Shown: positions 50,652 to 59,289, counted from the first letter of the stretch. The stretch is 64,000 bases of DNA from Nitrincola iocasae (GCF_008727795.1 NZ_CP044222.1:1860001-1924000); one strand, 5' to 3'. The notes: generated from the letters alone by a model not told the origin. Made by a program: numbers and translations.

Positions 50652-51338
50652 ATGCATCTGCCTCGTTTGTACTCCTTCCGGCGTTGTCCATACGCTATGC
50701 GTGCTCGGCTCGGTATTTTGTTTGCCGAGCAGCAAGTGCAGCTGCGTGAGATAGTGCTAAAAAACAAGCCAGCGCAGATGCTGGCTATCAGTCCTAAAGG
50801 CACGGTTCCCGTTCTGGAGCTGGCCGAGGGTGATAGCGCTAAGAGGCGTGTTATCGAGGAAAGCAGGGAAATACTGAACTGGGCGCTGCAACAAAAAGAT
50901 CCTCAAGGTTTGCTCAACGTCGACCGGGTAAGCGCTCAGGCCCTGCTCGATCGAAATGATAACGAATTTAAACACTGGCTAGATCGCTATAAGTACGCCG
51001 ATCGCCATCCTGAACTAAGCCAGCTGGAGTATCGGCAACAGGGCGAGGTGTTTTTGCAGGAGTTGGAGAATTTACTCGGCAAGAATCGGTATCTACTGGG
51101 GAACAACATCAGCATGGCGGATATCGGTATCATGCCTTTTGTACGTCAGTTCGCCCACGTAGATCGGGAGGTATTTTACAGCTTGCCCTATCCGAACCTT
51201 CAGCAATGGCTCAGGGATTGGCTGGAACACCCTGTGTTCCAGCAGGTTATGCTCAAGTTTCAACCTTGGCAGGAAGGCGATGAAATAGTGATATTTCCAG
51301 GCGATGCTTATAGCGCATCTGATTCAGGCGGTAATTGA
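50652..51338 (+). CDS. Glutathione S-transferase family protein
   Basis: 228 residues. The thioredoxin-like N-domain has LYSFRRCPYAMRARLGI (the CPYxxR motif of the glutaredoxin-like branch), KGTVPVLEL with the cis-proline, and the glutathione-binding ESREILNW. The C-domain is helical, with LLGNNISMADIGIMPFVRQF. The CPYA motif suggests glutathione-dependent thiol exchange or dehalogenation-like chemistry rather than classical conjugation. Same strand as the array; no attC at its end was found. Confidence 0.85.
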   Translation: MHLPRLYSFRRCPYAMRARLGILFAEQQVQLREIVLKNKPAQMLAISPKGTVPVLELAEGDSAKRRVIEESREILNWALQQKDPQGLLNVDRVSAQALLDRNDNEFKHWLDRYKYADRHPELSQLEYRQQGEVFLQELENLLGKNRYLLGNNISMADIGIMPFVRQFAHVDREVFYSLPYPNLQQWLRDWLEHPVFQQVMLKFQPWQEGDEIVIFPGDAYSASDSGGN

Positions 51339-51448
51339 TGAGCAAGCTCGGAGGCGTCTTGGTTAGATGCTTCATTTTGTTCCATTGAGTGCGTTAATAC
51401 AATATTATCAGTAACCTAGTTACTCGCTCTCTTAAAGGTTGATTTTCA

Positions 51449-52729
51449 GTGTTTTCAAATTTTTTTCGACCGAAAAATCTCTCCCAAAAAATGATACGTG
51501 TTATTTTTGTCATCTACTTTTGTGTAGCGTGCTTAATTACAGGTATACAGTTTCTGACAGAATATTTAAAAACTCAGGATTCGATATTAACTGAACTAAA
51601 ACAACTGGAAGAGACTGTTAGAGGCCCTGTTTCAACAAGTTTATGGCAGTACGACGACAAGCAATTGGATGTGCTAATTGATGGCTTAGTCACTATGCCC
51701 ATTATTGAAGGTGTCGACATTAAGGATACCCAAGGCAACACCATCGTTTATAAACGTCTTTATAGACTAGATTCTGAACCCTTCTCGATGTTTGATACCA
51801 CAGCAGACTTAAGCTGGACACTTAATGGTAAAAATATTGCGCTTGGGACAATGACCCTATATTCATCATCAAAAGTTGTTTTAGATCGCGTATGGTTTGG
51901 CTTTGTATTGATCGCGATCACCGCAATTATAAAGTTATCGGTTTTATTTGGGCTATTTATCTGGGCTTTTAATCGCTATCTCGCTCTGCCACTTAAGGAG
52001 CTTATGTCGCAAGTAGATGAAGTGCAACTCAGTCACACGCTAAATAAACGAATCACACTATCTAATTTTGAGAATAATGAACTTAATCAACTTCAAGAGC
52101 ACATGAATACCATGCTCACCCGCATGGAAAAAGATAGGCAACGTCTATTAAATGATGAAAAAACCAAACGCGAATGGTTAGAGAAAGCGGTAACAGAACG
52201 TACGGCTGAATTACAAATGTTGAATGAAAAACTCAAAGATATTGCAGCAAAAGATTCGTTGACTGGGGTTCTAAATCGCGGTAATTTTTTTGAAACTGCA
52301 CAGCACCTTTTTTTGCTTTCCCAACGACAGCAGTCTCCTGCTTCATTCATTTTGATGGATTTAGATCACTTTAAACGCATCAATGATACGTATGGTCATT
52401 TCATTGGCGATCACGTTTTGATTCACTTCATGCAGACTATTCAAGGTTTATTGCGAAAATCTGACCTGATCGGACGTGTCGGTGGGGAAGAATTTGCACT
52501 ATTTCTACCGAATGCCGGTATAGATGAAGCCTATGAGATTGCCAACAAAATAAGACAGGCCATTAAAGCATCCACGGTGGAAATTGATGGCAAGAAAGTG
52601 ACTTACACGGTCAGCCAAGGTATTGAGGCCATTGGGCCTGAGGATCACAGCATTGTTCAATTATACAAACGTGCTGATGTTAAACTATATCAAGCAAAAG
52701 ATAAGGGCCGCGATTGTGTTGAAATATAA
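51449..52729 (+). CDS. Diguanylate cyclase with periplasmic sensor domain
   Basis: 426 residues. Membrane helix (about 15-35), periplasmic domain (to about 150) with TSLWQYDDKQLDVLIDGLVTMPIIEGVDI, a second helix (about 152-175), HAMP-like linker and coiled coil, then a GGDEF domain with FILMDLDHFKRINDTYGHFIGDHVL and an intact GGEEF (about residue 349). It should make c-di-GMP. No RxxD inhibitory site appears upstream of GGEEF. Start GTG 51449. The solute-binding protein gene overlaps its end by 14 bases. Confidence 0.9.
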   Translation: MFSNFFRPKNLSQKMIRVIFVIYFCVACLITGIQFLTEYLKTQDSILTELKQLEETVRGPVSTSLWQYDDKQLDVLIDGLVTMPIIEGVDIKDTQGNTIVYKRLYRLDSEPFSMFDTTADLSWTLNGKNIALGTMTLYSSSKVVLDRVWFGFVLIAITAIIKLSVLFGLFIWAFNRYLALPLKELMSQVDEVQLSHTLNKRITLSNFENNELNQLQEHMNTMLTRMEKDRQRLLNDEKTKREWLEKAVTERTAELQMLNEKLKDIAAKDSLTGVLNRGNFFETAQHLFLLSQRQQSPASFILMDLDHFKRINDTYGHFIGDHVLIHFMQTIQGLLRKSDLIGRVGGEEFALFLPNAGIDEAYEIANKIRQAIKASTVEIDGKKVTYTVSQGIEAIGPEDHSIVQLYKRADVKLYQAKDKGRDCVEI

Positions 52730-53519
52730 AAATATTGCCCTACTTGTATTGCTGATACTGCCCTTGATAAAAGCAAATATGAGTCAGGCTGAGACATTAA
52801 AAGTATGTTATGACCAATGGGCGCCAATGACCATTTTCCCAACTGAAGCCTCGCCTAATCGAGGTGTTGTCATCGATATGCTGGAAAATATTTTTACTGA
52901 AAAAGGATATGACATTGAATACTATGAAGTTCCTTTAGCGAGAGGCCTTGATATGGTCGCAGAGGGCCTGTGCGATATGTTACCGGAATACTTACTTTCT
53001 CCCAGTTCTGAAAATGATTTTGTTTATGCTTCTGAGCCAACTTTTTCCTATTCAACGGCTTTTGTTATCAGGCGTGATGACCCCTGGCGATATAATGGGA
53101 TTCATTCTATTGAAGGCAAGCGTATCGCAACAGGAGCAGGCTGGGATTACAGTTCGGTCAGCGTCGATTACCAACACTACATCGATGCACAAGAGCACTC
53201 AGGCTTGGTTGAAGTCATTGCCGGTACGGATGATGTTGTTGAACGAATCTTTCAAATGATTAAAGCCAACAGAGTCGACTTGTACGCCGATAATGATCTG
53301 GTGCTTCAACATACCTTAAATAGACTTAATCTACAGAATGACCTTCAAATTATTCGTCCCGGTTTAGACAAGAAACTGGTTGAAATGCCGATATTCTCTA
53401 CAACAATACCGGAGGCAAAACGACTGGAACTGATTCGAATCTGGAATGAAGGTCGCGTAGCAATGAGAGGTGAAAAGGAGACGTTATTACTAAAAAAATA
53501 TAATGTCACTATTCAATGA
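52716..53519 (+). CDS. Periplasmic solute-binding protein (SBP_bac_3-like)
   Basis: About 267 residues. Signal peptide (IALLVLLILPLIKANMSQAE) and then the amino-acid-binding-protein fold: LKVCYDQWAPMTIFP, GVVIDMLENIFTEKGYDIEYYEVPLARGLDMVAEGLCDM, IHSIEGKRIATGAGWDY. No ABC permease is nearby; its GTG start lies inside the GGDEF gene end. A binding protein coupled to a membrane cyclase suggests that it presents a ligand to the cyclase sensor domain (inference). Confidence 0.82.
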   Translation: MLKYKNIALLVLLILPLIKANMSQAETLKVCYDQWAPMTIFPTEASPNRGVVIDMLENIFTEKGYDIEYYEVPLARGLDMVAEGLCDMLPEYLLSPSSENDFVYASEPTFSYSTAFVIRRDDPWRYNGIHSIEGKRIATGAGWDYSSVSVDYQHYIDAQEHSGLVEVIAGTDDVVERIFQMIKANRVDLYADNDLVLQHTLNRLNLQNDLQIIRPGLDKKLVEMPIFSTTIPEAKRLELIRIWNEGRVAMRGEKETLLLKKYNVTIQ

Positions 53520-53550
53520 TATCTACTTGTGTGTTTCTTCCGTCTGTTCA

Positions 53551-53573
53551 GGGTCTGAAGGCCCTCCACCGGA
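53551..53573 (+). repeat. attC relic (apical segment)
   Basis: GGGTCTGAAGGCCCTCCACC and the next three bases match the apical part of the cassette 4 attC (41761-41783) with one difference, but both core ends are gone. It shows that this gap once held an attC of the same type. Confidence 0.6.
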
Positions 53574-53662
53574 AAGGCAGAGGGTAGGTAGCTTATACCT
53601 TGTTACACCTTGGACCTCAGGCGCAACCCAACGTACTGGCTGGGTAAAAACGCCTGTAATTG

Positions 53663-55300
53663 TCAGACCTTGAACTTACCGGTTTGATCCTCAAGTTTTC
53701 GGGCATATCCTTCCAATGAGTTGCTGATACCATCAATGGCTCTGGAGTGCTCCGCACTCTCTCCGGCTAGATCATTAATTCGGGTTATGTTCTGGTTGAT
53801 CTCCTCAACCACTTGGGTTTGTTCCTCTGTTGCAGATGCCACACTGACGTTCATGTCGGCAATATTCGCCATTGCTTCGAGAATGCCCTGGATCTCGGTT
53901 TCAGCGCTTAATGCCAACTCCTCGGTTTGCGAGGCCTGATCGCTTCCAGTTTCCATCACAGACACAATGTTCGAGACACCGGTTTGTAGTGCGCAAATCA
54001 TCTTCTGGATGTCCTCAGTTGATGTCTGCGTGCGCTGGGCAAGAGTCCGTACCTCATCGGCAACGACGGCAAAGCCCCGACCCTGCTCGCCGGCGCGGGC
54101 CGCTTCGATCGCCGCGTTCAGTGCAAGAAGGTTAGTCTGATCAGCAATGCCTCGAATGACGTCGAGAACGGACGTGATATTGTTGGAGTCCTCGGACAGC
54201 TGGCGGATTACCTCTACCGCTTTCGCGATTTGCGCCGACAGCTGCTGCACCTGCGTGGAGGTCTGGCGAATGATCCGCCCGCCGTTTTGTCCTTTTTCCT
54301 CGGCTTCGCGGGTAATTTCGGATGCCCGTGAGGCATTGCCAGCGACTTCCTCGATGGCACTTTGCATTTCGTTAATGGCAGTTGCCACCATTGAAATGGA
54401 ATCGGTCTGGCGGGTTACTCCATCCATATTCTCGGCGGCCGTACGTGATAGACCGGTTGCCTCACCTCCAAGCTCGGTCGTCAGCTGCTGTATGGATGCG
54501 ATCATAGACTGCAGATTATCAAGTACCAGGTTAAAGCTGTGCGCCAGCTTACCGATATCATCGTCTTGCTCAACTACAATGCGTTGTGTGAGATCTCCTT
54601 CGCCTTGAGCAATGTTATCCAGTTGGCCGCGAATGTCGGATATTGAATGGGTGATCAGCTTGAGGAAAAACATAAACAATGCGGAGCTCATCAATAGTGC
54701 AATCACTGTTACCACAATAATCGTGATTGAGCTTGATTGACCTTCTGCGGAAGCTTCCGTAGCTCGGATTTGGGCTTGCTCGTCAGCGTAAGCGCCCACG
54801 TCATCGAAATAGTTTCGTAGACGCTCGAAGAGCTCTCTGGTTTGTGACTTTGCGATTTCCTGCGCTTCTGAAATATTGCCGTTGCGAGCCAGGTTGAGCA
54901 CCCGATCCGCAGAAGCCTTCCAGCTATCGAAGGCTGGCTTAAAGCCTTCGACAATTTCAGCCACATTGGTATCCTGAAGGCGATCCACGGCCTGATTGAA
55001 CCGGTTGTAGGCCTGCTGAGCGTTTTCTTCATAGCTAGCTAAATACTCGTCGGCCTCATCACCTTGGCCAAGAACTTCGACGAAGTTGTTCTGGGCCACC
55101 AGCGCCTGGTAAAGGTCACGATCACCGTTAAGAACCTCACTGATCGACGGCAGATAAACTTCAGCTACCCGGTCAGTGTCAGACACAAGATTCCGAACGG
55201 TATTGACGGCGAAAAAAACAATAACAATCATTGCCAACGCTGCAATAACGAATGGCAGCGCGACTTTGACTCGAAAACCAAGCTGATTCTTCATATTCAT
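53663..55300 (-). CDS. Methyl-accepting chemotaxis protein
   Basis: 545 residues. Helix 1 (about 10-32), a periplasmic four-helix-bundle-like sensor (AEVYLPSISEVLNGDRDLYQALVAQNNF), helix 2 (about 195-215), a HAMP linker, and the signalling hairpin GIADQTNLLALNAAIEAARAGEQGRGFAVVADEVRTLAQ. It lacks a C-terminal CheR-tether pentapeptide. The ligand is unknown. It is on the strand opposite to the cassettes. Confidence 0.92.
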   Translation of the reverse strand: MNMKNQLGFRVKVALPFVIAALAMIVIVFFAVNTVRNLVSDTDRVAEVYLPSISEVLNGDRDLYQALVAQNNFVEVLGQGDEADEYLASYEENAQQAYNRFNQAVDRLQDTNVAEIVEGFKPAFDSWKASADRVLNLARNGNISEAQEIAKSQTRELFERLRNYFDDVGAYADEQAQIRATEASAEGQSSSITIIVVTVIALLMSSALFMFFLKLITHSISDIRGQLDNIAQGEGDLTQRIVVEQDDDIGKLAHSFNLVLDNLQSMIASIQQLTTELGGEATGLSRTAAENMDGVTRQTDSISMVATAINEMQSAIEEVAGNASRASEITREAEEKGQNGGRIIRQTSTQVQQLSAQIAKAVEVIRQLSEDSNNITSVLDVIRGIADQTNLLALNAAIEAARAGEQGRGFAVVADEVRTLAQRTQTSTEDIQKMICALQTGVSNIVSVMETGSDQASQTEELALSAETEIQGILEAMANIADMNVSVASATEEQTQVVEEINQNITRINDLAGESAEHSRAIDGISNSLEGYARKLEDQTGKFKV

Positions 55301-55394
55301 CTAATATTCCCCGTAACCACGTAATATTTATATTTATATTAATAGTAGCATTTTATGAATTTTCTTAAACAGAATATTTTTTAGTATTGAAGTG

Positions 55395-55502
55395 ATGAAA
55401 AGGCGAGGTAATTCAATCTTCTATTGGAAGTTACTGGTGAAATTCGTAAGCTGGCCAGAACTGTTGAGTGCTGCCATTGGTACAGCATGTAAGTATTCAT
55501 AA
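55395..55502 (+). CDS. Possible 35-residue cassette ORF
   Basis: ATG to TAA directly before an attC: MKRRGNSIFYWKLLVKFVSW and so on. There is no convincing ribosome-binding site (AGTG only). It may be the coding part of a very small cassette or a chance ORF in a broken one. Confidence 0.3.
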   Translation: MKRRGNSIFYWKLLVKFVSWPELLSAAIGTACKYS

Positions 55503-55568
55503 CCATGCCAGTCACGGCGAGGGTCTTTTCGTTGCGGCTAAAAGCCGCGCGTGTTGTCTGCGTTAGCC
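55498..55568 (+). other. attC site
   Basis: Left CATAACCATGCCAGTCACGGCG and right GTGTTGTCTGCGTTAGCC around TTGCGGCTAAAAGCCGC. The left arm is nearly the same as that of attC 1 (39328), so the two belong to one attC family. Confidence 0.88.
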
Positions 55569-55605
55569 AGATGCCAATAGGCACACGCTCTGCTAGACTT
55601 CACTC

Positions 55606-55719
55606 ATGAAACAAGTTAACTGGAATGCTGAAAAGAACCAGCAGTTGATGAGCGAGCGCGGAGTTTCATTCGAATTAGATCCAGAAGAGCAAGAGTTACT
55701 TGAGGCATACGAGTCATAA
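55606..55719 (+). pseudogene. Cassette remnant: BrnT-like start joined to antitoxin-like end
   Basis: 37 codons. The first 23 residues (KQVNWNAEKNQQLMSERGVSF) read like the N-terminus of BrnT-type RelE-fold toxins. The last 14 (LDPEEQELLEAYES) read like the start of a CopG/BrnA-type antitoxin (usually xLxxEEQEILxxxE). This fits an in-frame deletion through a toxin-antitoxin pair inside a cassette bounded by attC sites at 55562 and 55740. Too short to be functional as a toxin. Confidence 0.5.
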
Positions 55720-55746
55720 CGCGCTCCGCCGCCTTCCGCGTTATGA
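55715..55746 (+). other. Very short attC-like site
   Basis: CATAACGCG and CGCGTTATG are perfect inverted repeats, only 13 bases apart, right at the stop of the remnant ORF. The right arm has the GTTATG core. Either an extremely short attC or one shortened by deletion. Confidence 0.6.
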
Positions 55747-55815
55747 TTTATAGAGAGCATACCCTGCCTAAAGCAGCTGGTAGCATCCACCTTAGGCAGG
55801 GTATTGATAAAATAG

Positions 55816-56577
55816 CTATAGTCTTACACCTCCAATCGTATAACCACCATCAATTATTATTTCTTGACCGGTGACAAAAGCAGCATCATCAGACAATAAC
55901 CATGCAATTGTTCCAGAAACATCACTTGGTGTGCCATTACGCTTCAGTGCTGTGTGATCAGCCAATTTTCGCGATAACTCAGGGGCAAGTACTTCACTAG
56001 CCATTGGCGTTAAAATGATACCGGGGCTAACTGCATTGACTCGTATATTTTGTTGCCCTTTTTCTACAGCAAGTGTCTTCATCAAACTTAATAGAGCGCC
56101 CTTAGTTGCAGCATAAGCGCCGGCTCCCGGCATTACTGCAGAGGCTGTCCATGAAGCGTTTATGACAATTGCTCCAGTGTCCATTAGTGGTAACGATTGT
56201 TGTATGGTTGCTAACGTACCTTTCAAGTTAGTATCAATTAGGCTATCAAGCTGGCTGAGTGCCGTATCTGAAACTGGGCAAAACTCCCCTAGAGTACCTG
56301 CGTTCGCAAATACGCCATCAAGTCTACCAAATGATTTAAGAATGAGTTGTATCGCATTGGAAAGCGCTGCCGTATCAGTAATGTCACAAGGCAGGGAAAT
56401 GGCATGTGTGCCCAGTGATTCCACTTCTGATACGACTTGTTGCAGCGGCTCTTCGCTGCGGCCTATTAGCGCTAGTTGGGCACCTTCTGTTGCCAACCTT
56501 AGGGCGGCCGCCTTGCCCATACCTGTACCAGCGCCAGTGATAAGGATGTTTTTATTGTTGAACCGTGAATTAATCAT
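55816..56577 (-). CDS. SDR-family oxidoreductase
   Basis: 253 residues: ITGAGTGMGKAAALRLATEGAQLALIGRS, FANAGTLGEF, the Ser in INASWTASAVMPGAGAYAATKGALL, YAATK, and the C-terminal ITGQEIIIDGG-like VTGQEIIIDGGYTIGG. Substrate unknown. It is divergent from a LysR-type regulator 101 bases away, which probably controls it. ACGAGGTC lies before the ATG. Confidence 0.88.
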   Translation of the reverse strand: MINSRFNNKNILITGAGTGMGKAAALRLATEGAQLALIGRSEEPLQQVVSEVESLGTHAISLPCDITDTAALSNAIQLILKSFGRLDGVFANAGTLGEFCPVSDTALSQLDSLIDTNLKGTLATIQQSLPLMDTGAIVINASWTASAVMPGAGAYAATKGALLSLMKTLAVEKGQQNIRVNAVSPGIILTPMASEVLAPELSRKLADHTALKRNGTPSDVSGTIAWLLSDDAAFVTGQEIIIDGGYTIGGVRL

Positions 56578-56678
56578 AATGACCTCGATAAGGAAAGTTA
56601 TAGAGTCTCCATGATAATTGATCCATAAATACTTATAATTATCGATTTTCTATGATCACTTTAAAGAGTTACTATCTA

Positions 56679-57569
56679 ATGGATCTTTTTCAATCTATGA
56701 AAGCGTTCGTAGCAACGGTGAATGCAGGGTCTATGAGCTCTGCCGCGGCAGAGCTGAAGTTAACACCAGCAATGGTCGGCCAGCACATTGCTGCGTTAGA
56801 GCTCAGGCTTGGAACCCGGTTATTGAATAGAACAACACGTCGCCAGAGTTTAACTGACTTCGGTAAGGCTTATCTGGAGCAATGCAAGGATATTCTTGAG
56901 CGAGTCGCCATTGCTGAAATGGAAGCTGAAGCTCAGTCGAGTGAAGCGCAAGGTGTGTTGCGAATTACTGCGCCGGTTACATTCGGCGCAACATTACTGG
57001 TACCCGCATTAAAGCAGTATCGACAACTATCACCCTTAGTTAGGCTGGATTTGATGTTAACAGATAAGAGCTTAGACATAGTTGAAGAAGGTGTTGATAT
57101 CGCATTTCGCATTGGGTACATTCCTGATAGCCGCATGATCCAGCGAGTTTTAATGCCCTATAAAATGATCGTTTGCGCTTCGCCGGAGTATTTAGCCAGG
57201 CATGGCACGCCTGCTCACCCAACAGAGCTTGCAGCACACGAACTTGTCATTTTTACGAGAACTTTCGATATACCATTAAAATTTTATAACGATGACCAGA
57301 CTATAGAAGTCAAACCTCAAAGTATGATCACTGTTAACAGTGGCCATGCTTTGCTCAATGCGGCTAAATCCGGTTTAGGTATTATTGTTCAGCCAGAAAT
57401 ACTACTGGTAAATGACCTTAAAGCTGGAAAACTCGCTCGGATTTTACCTGAATGGCATTTAGGTGAGCGCCAGATATCTATGCTGTATTATCGGCATAGA
57501 AATATGACGCCAAAGGTAAGAAGCTTTATAGATTTTGCGATAAATGAATTTTGTGAACAGAGAAGATAA
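56679..57569 (+). CDS. LysR-family transcriptional regulator
   Basis: About 296 residues. HTH at the N-terminus (MDLFQSMKAFVATVNAGSMSSAAAELKLTPAMVGQHIAALELRLGTRLLNRTTRR), then the periplasmic-binding-like co-inducer domain with ITAPVTFGATLLVPALKQY and LLNAAKSGLGIIVQPEIL. ATG 56679 gives the standard N-terminus; two upstream codons are possible. Divergent from the SDR gene; an attC follows, so the pair could be a unit within the array. Confidence 0.9.
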   Translation: MDLFQSMKAFVATVNAGSMSSAAAELKLTPAMVGQHIAALELRLGTRLLNRTTRRQSLTDFGKAYLEQCKDILERVAIAEMEAEAQSSEAQGVLRITAPVTFGATLLVPALKQYRQLSPLVRLDLMLTDKSLDIVEEGVDIAFRIGYIPDSRMIQRVLMPYKMIVCASPEYLARHGTPAHPTELAAHELVIFTRTFDIPLKFYNDDQTIEVKPQSMITVNSGHALLNAAKSGLGIIVQPEILLVNDLKAGKLARILPEWHLGERQISMLYYRHRNMTPKVRSFIDFAINEFCEQRR

Positions 57570-57587
57570 TTAGGTGAAACACAAAAA

Positions 57588-57658
57588 TCATAACAAATTG
57601 CTACACGTAGAAAACCACATGCTTCGCTCCCGATTTTCCGGTGAGCAAGGCGTTAGGC
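57588..57658 (+). other. attC site after the SDR-lysR pair
   Basis: Left CATAACAAATTGCT pairs with right AGCAAGGCGTTAGGC. The inner arms GTAGAAAACC / CGATTTTCCGG lie around GCTTCGCTCC. Crossover at G57652. Confidence 0.85.
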
Positions 57659-57681
57659 CGAAGAATTGTCAAGGGTAGAGC

Positions 57682-58192
57682 GTGCAAAAATCAGACCGGC
57701 TTTTTCAGTTAACCAATATTCTGCGTAGACACCAACCGCTTACTGCAAAGCAGTTGGCTGAAAAGTTGATGGTGTCTGAAAGAACCATCTATCGTTATGT
57801 TGATGATTTGTCTATATCTGGAATCCCTGTTTATGGAGAGCCTGGCGTTGGATATCGTTTGACGAGTGGTTAGGGTGCCGGCAAGTCACCGTGAATCCAA
57901 GGTGTATCTGCTGTGGGGAAGGATTCATTCAGCTATAGAGGCTAGGCGTTGGCTGAATATAGATTATAACTCGCTTTCAGAGGTTGTGACGATCAGAACC
58001 GTATTTCCTTTGGGGCTATTCTATTGGGGAGGAAAATGGACACTAGGCTGTTGGTGCGAGCTTCGCGGCGACTACAGAGACCTTAGAGTAGACTGCATAA
58101 CCAAATTGGAGCTTAGTGAGCATGCTGGCTCTTTGCCTGTGCACGTTTCTCTGCCAGCATACATTGAACTCAAGAACACGAAAGTCTACTGA
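57682..58192 (+). pseudogene. YafY-like WYL regulator, broken
   Basis: The first 63 codons encode an HTH_11 domain (RLFQLTNILRRHQPLTAKQLAEKLMVSERTIYRYVDDL) ending in GVGYRLTSG and a stop. A second frame (from 57866) continues with a linker and the core of a WYL domain (RTVFPLGLFYWGGKWTLGCWCELRGDYRDLRVD). In an intact YafY-type protein about 100 residues separate these parts. An internal deletion with frameshift has removed them. The WYL family controls, among other things, DNA damage and defence genes. Confidence 0.75.
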
Positions 58193-58209
58193 CACAACGG
58201 TGTCAGTAG
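58186..58209 (+). terminator. Perfect hairpin at the stop of the WYL pseudogene
   Basis: CTACTGACAC-AACG-GTGTCAGTAG, a 10-bp perfect stem that includes the stop codon. No T run follows. Possible terminator or degenerate attC apex. Confidence 0.4.
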
Positions 58210-58253
58210 CAAAGCCTTACAGTTGGCATTCAACCAATAACTGAGGCACTAAC

Positions 58254-58574
58254 ATGATAAAGAATGGCAAGATTGATAGCATTGGCGGCATGGAGTTCGC
58301 GATCTTCAGACTTAAAGAAGGCGTGACAGAAGCCAGATTAATAGAGTTATCTAATAACGTAGAGACAGAGTTTCTTAGAGAGCAAGGGGAGCTAATTCTC
58401 CATTTTCTAGTTCGTGGCGCAGATGGTACCTATGCTGATGTGGCTATTGCCAGTTCGCAGGAAAAAGCTGAAGAATATTGCCAGCAATGGTTAGATAATA
58501 CCGTTGCACTGGAGTATCTCGAGCTTCTTGAAAAAGAGTCTGTGAACATGACGTTCTGGACGAGAATCAACTAA
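58254..58574 (+). CDS. Cassette gene: small alpha/beta protein
   Basis: 106 residues: GMEFAIFRLKEGVTEARLIELSNNVETEFLREQGELILHFLVRGADGTYADVAIASS, then EEYCQQW and YLELLEKESV. The length and strand-helix pattern resemble dimeric alpha-beta barrel (ABM-like) proteins; no enzyme can be assigned. It ends just before an attC. Confidence 0.65.
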   Translation: MIKNGKIDSIGGMEFAIFRLKEGVTEARLIELSNNVETEFLREQGELILHFLVRGADGTYADVAIASSQEKAEEYCQQWLDNTVALEYLELLEKESVNMTFWTRIN

Positions 58575-58577
58575 TAG

Positions 58578-58642
58578 CCTAATGCCAGGCTCACAGTAAG
58601 CCAAAAGCTTCGCTTTTGCTTACTGTGCAGCCGTGTATTATG
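58578..58642 (+). other. attC site
   Basis: Very strong central stem: CACAGTAAGCCAAAAGC and GCTTTTGCTTACTGTG around TTC pair over 16 bases with one unpaired G, the kind of extrahelical base by which integrases choose the attC bottom strand. Outer ends (CCTAATG / GTATTATG) are degenerate. Confidence 0.75.
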
Positions 58643-58677
58643 TGCTCTAGAGTTTGGGTTAGAAAAGGAGAGTCAGA

Positions 58678-59214
58678 ATGTTTCAGGAAGTCATAGACTT
58701 TTGGTTTAATGAACTTGAGCCAAAGCAGTGGTGGCAAAAGGATGACAGGCTTGATTCCATGATCCAAAAGCGTTTTGGATATCTTCATAGTCAAGCTAAG
58801 GCCGGAGAGCTTTTTACATGGCGTAAAACAGCGCTTGGCAGCCTTGCCGAGGTTATCGTTCTTGATCAGTTCTCACGCAATATCTACCGTGATACACCAG
58901 ATTCATTTGCTTGTGATCCTATGGCTCTTGCTTTAGCGCAATTTGCAATCTCAAAAAATTTAGAAAAACAGCTATCTGATATTCAGTGTTCTTTTTTGTA
59001 TATGCCATTTATGCACAGTGAGTCAAAATTAATCCACGTGGAAGCAGTAAAATTGTATGAAGCGTTAGGCATTCAAAATAGCTTGGATTTTGAGTACAAG
59101 CACAAAGCAATCATCGATAGATTTGGCCGTTACCCCCATAGAAATAAAATTCTGGGGCGTAACTCGACAGAGGAAGAAAAGGCGTTCCTTAAACAGCCAA
59201 ACTCAGGGTTCTAA
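58678..59214 (+). CDS. DUF924 family protein (cassette)
   Basis: 178 residues with the DUF924 signatures: EVIDFWFNELEPKQWWQKDDRLDSMIQKRF, LAEVIVLDQFSRNIYRDTPDSFACDP, FLYMPFMHSE and RFGRYPHRNKILGRNSTEEEKAFL. The family is all-helical, TPR-like, of unknown function. GAGAGTCAG lies before the ATG. Bounded by attC sites on both sides: a complete cassette. Confidence 0.82.
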   Translation: MFQEVIDFWFNELEPKQWWQKDDRLDSMIQKRFGYLHSQAKAGELFTWRKTALGSLAEVIVLDQFSRNIYRDTPDSFACDPMALALAQFAISKNLEKQLSDIQCSFLYMPFMHSESKLIHVEAVKLYEALGIQNSLDFEYKHKAIIDRFGRYPHRNKILGRNSTEEEKAFLKQPNSGF

Positions 59215-59221
59215 GAGTGCA

Positions 59222-59289
59222 ACATAACAAGTAATTGTAATCGGGCTGGAACCTCCGCTGCTACGCAGCTCCTGCCCCTAATAGGCGTT
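59222..59289 (+). other. attC of the DUF924 cassette, interrupted by IS1182-like copy C
   Basis: Left ACATAACAAGTAATTG, inner CGCTGCTACGCAGC, right CCCTAATAGGCGTT. The IS follows at once; the rest of the core (CGTTAGC) is on the far side at 59941-59947. Confidence 0.83.

Noticed and set aside
58186..58209. The perfect hairpin as a full attC site
   Set aside because: It lacks the RYYYAAC and GTTRRRY ends and any asymmetry; kept only as a possible terminator.
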